Shown here in pieces: positions 59,614-64,000 of a stretch of DNA of 64,000 bases (its first letter is position 1; every line of letters begins with the position of its first letter). This stretch comes from Diplonema papillatum. Its lineage: Eukaryota > Euglenozoa > Diplonemea > Diplonemida > Diplonemidae. A program made the translations under genes and the position numbers. The DNA lies in contig JAPJBO010001031.1 of NCBI GenBank assembly GCA_030068145.1, forward strand, positions 1-64,000, in the 5' to 3' direction. The notes beneath the pieces were generated by a model. That model was given only the letters and a program-made list of their open reading frames with translations, searched no databases and was not told where the DNA came from.

Positions 59614-62600
59614 TTTTTTTTTTTTTTTTTCGGGACTGACTTCCCAGCAGCATGACGATTTAACGAGACGTGGCTGGAAAGCCAGCGGTCAGTTGGGAGA
59701 CTGGGGCAAGCGAAGTATCGAATACACCAGAAGCTGACCTGGACATGGGGGCAATTCCCCTGAGAACGTTAGCAAAACAGTGCGGAAGTCAATGGAGTTT
59801 CTAGTTTCACTCTATCGTTGAAGATAGCGGTGGGTCATTTACATGAGGTGTTGGTTTTTACAACTGGTCAGGTTGCTTCAATTTTAACTGGAGAATGGGG
59901 AACACTGGTAAGTCCCGCGACATCTGTAGGAAGAGTAGGAGTCCTATACAATTCTTAGCTGTGAACACATGGGGCAGGAGCGTGGGGTATGGGAATCTAA
60001 GGCAGTCGTGTCTAAAGTGGTCAAGAGATGGACACTGGAGAGTAATATGTTCAAGCATGGGCTTGCTTGTGTTCTGGTGGCAGTGCCAACACAGCCCTTG
60101 GAGTAGATCATAACTTCGATCATCGTTCCGAAGAAAGTGCTTATTTAAGGGTGTGTGGCCAGTGCGCAAGGCAAAGAGATGAATCTCAGCTTGTCTGGAC
60201 AGTGCCTTTGGCAGTTTGCTGGGTAGCAGGCCTCGAGTCGCAACAAAGTGGAAGTTTTTAGGGCGGTCTTGGAGCCAACGACTGGAAAGCGATTCAACAA
60301 TTCGCGCTTTCGCAGACTGCATATCGAGGCACGTGTAGGCATCGTTAGTTTTTGAGCGAGCCTTATTTGCAACGATATCTGCTTGCTCGTTTCCCCAGAC
60401 GCCACAATGTGCAGGTACGTGTTTTAAGGTGATGTTTTCTGGAGTGCAAGTTCTAGTTCTGGTTTCTGCGATGGTATCGCATAAGGTCAGGAGGATGGCA
60501 ATGGCAATCTCATCATTTTGCCTGAGGCCCTTTTCGAGGGTCCTGAGCGCCGATTGACAGTCTGAGAGAAGGAGTGCTCTTGATCCAAGCATCAGAGGCA
60601 AAAAGAATTTAATGGCATGTACACCAACAAGAATCGCAATTAGCTCAGCGCGGTAGATGGTAGCGAATCTACCGCCGCTCGTCATCAGGTGCAGGGAATT
60701 TTTGGACACGCGTTTCAGATATATCCGCAGACCCAAGAGACGTCGTGGAAAGTTGCGCAAAGCTTCGTCGGTGATGTCTTTGCGCGCTACGACGAGACAC
60801 GCAGAACCAGTGTTCGGTTCGTTGGGCGCTTTCGACGCATCGGTGAACACGTCAATGTCCCGATCAGGTAACGAACCGAGGGAGAGCTCGAACATTTCCC
60901 GTTTTCGTACCGCACTTGTGTGTGTGCCAACGCCGGGGCACTTGGGGACGAAGTGGATTGAGGGCGGGAGCTCAAGTGAAGAACATGGAGTTGGAGGTAG
61001 GAGGTTTTGTGGGCGGACTTTCAGAAGTCCAGTCGTTGCAAGATCTTCATACGCAGCATGTGACCATGTAGTCAGGACCGGTCGAAATTTAACACAAATG
61101 TCATAGCCACGTGTATGCGGAAGGCGTCTTATCCGTTCATACAAGGTGCACGACAGCTTCGACCGGTAGGTTTCGAGTGGAAGAACGTCAGCTTCGAGGC
61201 AGAGGGAGTGTAATGTCGTTGATGTTGGGAGCCCTGTGATGATGCGCAAGGCACGATGGTGATCGGTCTTCATCGACTGGAAATCCTGCTGTAGCAAGCA
61301 CGGGCCAAACACGCCAATACCATAGAGGAAGACAGGGAGAACGTACGCAAGGTAGAGCGATCTGAGTGGTCCCGATTGAGCCGTGGTGATAGCATCCGCG
61401 ATGCGTTTCATGTTGGACAGTCTTGCGTTGAAGCGCAACCGGATGCTCGAGACATGATCGGAGAACGACAGGCTCGAATCGAAGATGACTCCTAGGAAGC
61501 GGGCAGATCTAACGTTTGGGAGCAGCGGGGCGGAAGTAAGGTGAACGTTTTGAAAGGCGTAGAGTGGATCCCGAATAGTGGTGTGATTGGCTACTTCAAT
61601 ACCATTGCACTGGAGAATACGGTGGCCGTCAATTGCAGTGAGGTGCGGGTCGTTGAACTGTTTCGCCTTGTCCGAGAGTCGAAATGTGCAAGTCGCAGCG
61701 TCAATGAGATCAGAAGGATGCAGACTGAGATCACCAAATACCTGCAATGAGAGTCGAGAGTTGACAGTGGACGACGGGAAGTGGACGGCGATGTTCGTAA
61801 TGGGATCAGACGGAAGTACCGGGAAGTAGATGACGTGTGTCTTGCTGACTGACATGTTCATCTGAAATTCTTGTGCCCACTCATCAACAGCAGCTGTGAC
61901 CTTCTGAGCAAGTGTCTGCAATTCCTCGTCAGTAAAGGCACTGCACACAATCGCAAGATCATCCGCGAACAGTGTGAAGATCAGTCCGGGCATGAGTGCT
62001 TCGAGTTTCGCCGCCAGCGGGTCGATGTAGCACAAGAAGAGGGTTGGAGCAAGTACCGTTCCCTGTGGGACACCTTTGACAATGTTGAAGTACTTTCCAA
62101 GTACCCCATTAACCTTGGCTGCCGCCCGCCGACGATGCAGGAAATGCAGAATCCAGCGTTTCAAGCGTCCCGAGACAGATTTTGCACCAAGCTGGTTGCC
62201 CAGTATGGTTTTATCCACCTTGTCGAAGGCCTTGGATATGTCCAGTAGCAGGAGCGCAGACTTCTTTCCTGCTACACGGGCCTGAGCTAAGGCGTGTTGT
62301 ACAGTTCCTATCTGCTCTTCAGCAGAGCGCCCCTTCTGGAATCCTGCTTGTGATGGGTGAATTGGACTGTCAATCAGTGCTCGGTTGAGTCGAACAAGCA
62401 CCATCCTTTCGGCCAGTTTTGCAACGCAGCTCGTCAACGCGATCGGACGATAGGAATCAACGCTCTCAGGTGTCTTGCCAGGTTTAATCTGCATCAGAAT
62501 GTGCGCTTCTTTCCAGTTAGGTGGCACAACACCCTTTGACCATGAAAGGTTAATCAGCCGCAGCAGCAATTGTTTGGAGCGTTCACCAAGATGGATGAGC

Positions 62601-64000
62601 ATCAAGTTATTGACCCCATCCGGGCCAAGGCTGGTCGACGGTTTAAGCTCATCGACAGCAGCGTCAAGTTCCCACGGTTGAAATGCAAAGTCGAGTTGGT
62701 GAGTTGAGGAGTCAGTCGGTAGAGTCTCGGATTGTCCCGCACAGGTAGCTGCTAAGTGTTGGCCCATTTCTGACGCCTTAACCCTGTCATCATACTCAAA
62801 TTGGCCATTGATGAGAAGAGGCGGTATGACCGGATCATTCACCATGTCATCTGCAGATTGCATTAACCTGTGAAAGTCAGACATGGTCGAGGTACGGGAT
62901 AGAGAGCTTGCCGTCCTGTTTAGATGATCAGACTTGGCTTGGTTGATGAGTCGATTTATCTTCTGCTGGGCAGCTTTGAGCTGGATTCTGACGTCATCGG
63001 GCGGCCTGTTTTGAACAGCAAGGTCTGCGCGAAGTCTGTCCCTTTCTTCAATCGCAGTACGCACTTCATCGGTGAACCAGGCATGGCCACGTCTGGATGT
63101 CGAAGTCGGAATGTGACGATCTCTAGCAGCCCGTAAGGATGCCGAGAAGCGTTTGGAGATTTGTGCAATATCATTGACCGGGAGGCCTTCAAGCAGTTGA
63201 TCAGCAGTTGAGCCATATGCTTCCCAGTCAGCCTTGTTCCACCTGAACGGCTTAGGCTTCACTGTAGGACGGGTGAGGTTGGAGGGAATGTTGAGAATCA
63301 TTGGTGCATGGTCGGAACCTCCATTCGCGTCAAGCGTCTTCCATGTGAAATCAAGGCCATGCGGCGAAAGGACAAGGTCAGGCGAGGTCGTGGAGAGCGG
63401 GCGAGTTGATACAGCAGGGTTGTTGCAAACAGTCAGGTCGGAGCAAAGGATCCAATTCGCGAGAGACGAGCTCCGCGTGTTCGGAAGAGATTGTGACTCC
63501 CAGAGCGGGTGGTGCAGGTTGAAGTCACCAGCAATAACAGCATTGCTAGACGGGAGATACTGAGGATCAAAATGATCTGTACGCGAGTCATGTCGAGAAA
63601 AGGGCGGAATGGGTGGTTTGTAAAGGTTGACAATTAAGAGGTTTCTGCCTTCGGGTAGAGCGAGTTGAACATCAAGTCGTTCCGTCGCGTCGTCAATATG
63701 AGGAGAGCTGAAGTCAAGACGCCGGTACGCGATAGTATTCCGGACAAGGGTGATGAGCCCTCCACTTACTCTACGACTGCTGGAGCCCGGGTTACGTTCT
63801 ATTGTTCTGGCTTGCTGTTCTACATTGAAACCAGGAATAACCACTGTAACGTCAGGTGGGAGATTGGTCTCTTGTAAAAGCACAATATCGATGTCAAGCC
63901 TGGCAACCAGTGCCAAAATAAAATCACGTCTCCGGAACCAGCTGTTGCAGTTGAAGATCAATATGCGAAGACCGTGATAGTAGGTTGCCGACACCGGCCC
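59614..64000 (-). mobile_element. J2: LINE with AP endonuclease, RT, RNase H, cut by the window end
   Basis: T-run 59614-59630 is the poly(A) tail; the 3'UTR is 59631-59857; ORF2 fills the rest. Same domain order as J1, but the protein is clearly diverged. ORF1, if present, is beyond 64000. Confidence 0.88.
59858..64000 (-). CDS. J2 ORF2: AP endonuclease, RT, RNase H, CCHC (5' end outside window)
   Basis: Open to the window edge, at least 1,380 codons. The GTG at 63994 is only a codon in the open frame; the visible N-terminus reads GPVSATYYHGLRILIFNCNSW. AP endonuclease: VLLQETN, VNLYKPP, IAGDFNLHHP, GGSDHAP. RT: YRPIALTS, LLDISKAFDKV, GVPQGTVLAP, catalytic FADDLA near 61955. RNase H (60860-60320): FTDASK, TIYRAELIA, LSDCQSA, PAHCGVWGNEQAD. 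Knuckle: CWHCH...HITLQC. No defect is seen. Confidence 0.88.
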   Translation of the reverse strand, partial: GPVSATYYHGLRILIFNCNSWFRRRDFILALVARLDIDIVLLQETNLPPDVTVVIPGFNVEQQARTIERNPGSSSRRVSGGLITLVRNTIAYRRLDFSSPHIDDATERLDVQLALPEGRNLLIVNLYKPPIPPFSRHDSRTDHFDPQYLPSSNAVIAGDFNLHHPLWESQSLPNTRSSSLANWILCSDLTVCNNPAVSTRPLSTTSPDLVLSPHGLDFTWKTLDANGGSDHAPMILNIPSNLTRPTVKPKPFRWNKADWEAYGSTADQLLEGLPVNDIAQISKRFSASLRAARDRHIPTSTSRRGHAWFTDEVRTAIEERDRLRADLAVQNRPPDDVRIQLKAAQQKINRLINQAKSDHLNRTASSLSRTSTMSDFHRLMQSADDMVNDPVIPPLLINGQFEYDDRVKASEMGQHLAATCAGQSETLPTDSSTHQLDFAFQPWELDAAVDELKPSTSLGPDGVNNLMLIHLGERSKQLLLRLINLSWSKGVVPPNWKEAHILMQIKPGKTPESVDSYRPIALTSCVAKLAERMVLVRLNRALIDSPIHPSQAGFQKGRSAEEQIGTVQHALAQARVAGKKSALLLLDISKAFDKVDKTILGNQLGAKSVSGRLKRWILHFLHRRRAAAKVNGVLGKYFNIVKGVPQGTVLAPTLFLCYIDPLAAKLEALMPGLIFTLFADDLAIVCSAFTDEELQTLAQKVTAAVDEWAQEFQMNMSVSKTHVIYFPVLPSDPITNIAVHFPSSTVNSRLSLQVFGDLSLHPSDLIDAATCTFRLSDKAKQFNDPHLTAIDGHRILQCNGIEVANHTTIRDPLYAFQNVHLTSAPLLPNVRSARFLGVIFDSSLSFSDHVSSIRLRFNARLSNMKRIADAITTAQSGPLRSLYLAYVLPVFLYGIGVFGPCLLQQDFQSMKTDHHRALRIITGLPTSTTLHSLCLEADVLPLETYRSKLSCTLYERIRRLPHTRGYDICVKFRPVLTTWSHAAYEDLATTGLLKVRPQNLLPPTPCSSLELPPSIHFVPKCPGVGTHTSAVRKREMFELSLGSLPDRDIDVFTDASKAPNEPNTGSACLVVARKDITDEALRNFPRRLLGLRIYLKRVSKNSLHLMTSGGRFATIYRAELIAILVGVHAIKFFLPLMLGSRALLLSDCQSALRTLEKGLRQNDEIAIAILLTLCDTIAETRTRTCTPENITLKHVPAHCGVWGNEQADIVANKARSKTNDAYTCLDMQSAKARIVESLSSRWLQDRPKNFHFVATRGLLPSKLPKALSRQAEIHLFALRTGHTPLNKHFLRNDDRSYDLLQGLCWHCHQNTSKPMLEHITLQCPSLDHFRHDCLRFPYPTLLPHVFTAKNCIGLLLFLQMSRDLPVFPILQLKLKQPDQL

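Overview
This window is a block of transposable elements from a eukaryotic genome. I see no host gene, no rRNA and no functional tRNA gene. Nearly every base I can assign belongs to a non-LTR retrotransposon (LINE), a tRNA-derived SINE, a tyrosine-recombinase (YR) retrotransposon or a DNA-transposon-like insert. The species cannot be told from the sequence. The LINE types, Pol III SINEs with A/B boxes, long poly(A) tails and a hAT-like target duplication all point to a eukaryote. Several copy pairs differ by only a few bases over 1.1 to 4.4 kb, so activity is very recent, or the assembly has duplicated some sequence.

Families, with labels used below. R: LINE with an RT and a C-terminal restriction-like endonuclease, most copies carrying or expected to carry an N-terminal 2A-like peptide (R1, R4, R2, R5, R3). 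J: LINE with AP-type endonuclease, RT, RNase H and CCHC (J1, J3, J2). E/L/M/N/K: a second AP-endonuclease, RT, RNase H, CCHC LINE lineage; E and E2 are long, while L, L', M, N and K are 3' portions. YR: gag, tyrosine recombinase, RT-RNase H. There are two SINE copies, one foldback-like element and one hAT-like element.

Layout (strand in brackets). 1-8178: R1(-), R4(-) split by a hAT-like insert, SINE1(-), M(+), N(+) broken by a foldback-like element, then unassigned DNA. 8179-16649: short fragment(-), R2(-), K 3'UTR joined to L(+). 16650-24123: short orphan, YR element(+), L' copy A(+). 24124-36651: J1(-), E(+). 36652-38387: J3(-), L 3' fragment(+), R5(+). 38388-43746: L 3' fragment(+), K-L(+). 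43747-46430: L' copy B(+). 46431-59613: R3(-), SINE2(-), E2(+). 59614-64000: J2(-), cut by the window end.

These blocks meet at A-run/T-run junctions. Inside each block, minus-strand elements (T-run on the left) lie left of plus-strand elements (A-run on the right). That is what one expects if new copies prime on the homopolymer tails of older ones. Other points of interest: 16 copies of a covarying stem-loop in the YR leader; a 76-residue ubiquitin-like domain in E2 ORF1; 2A-like peptides in two LINE lineages; a proline-rich insert inside the R-family RT palm; a retroposed K-L chimera; and an internal inversion in E2.
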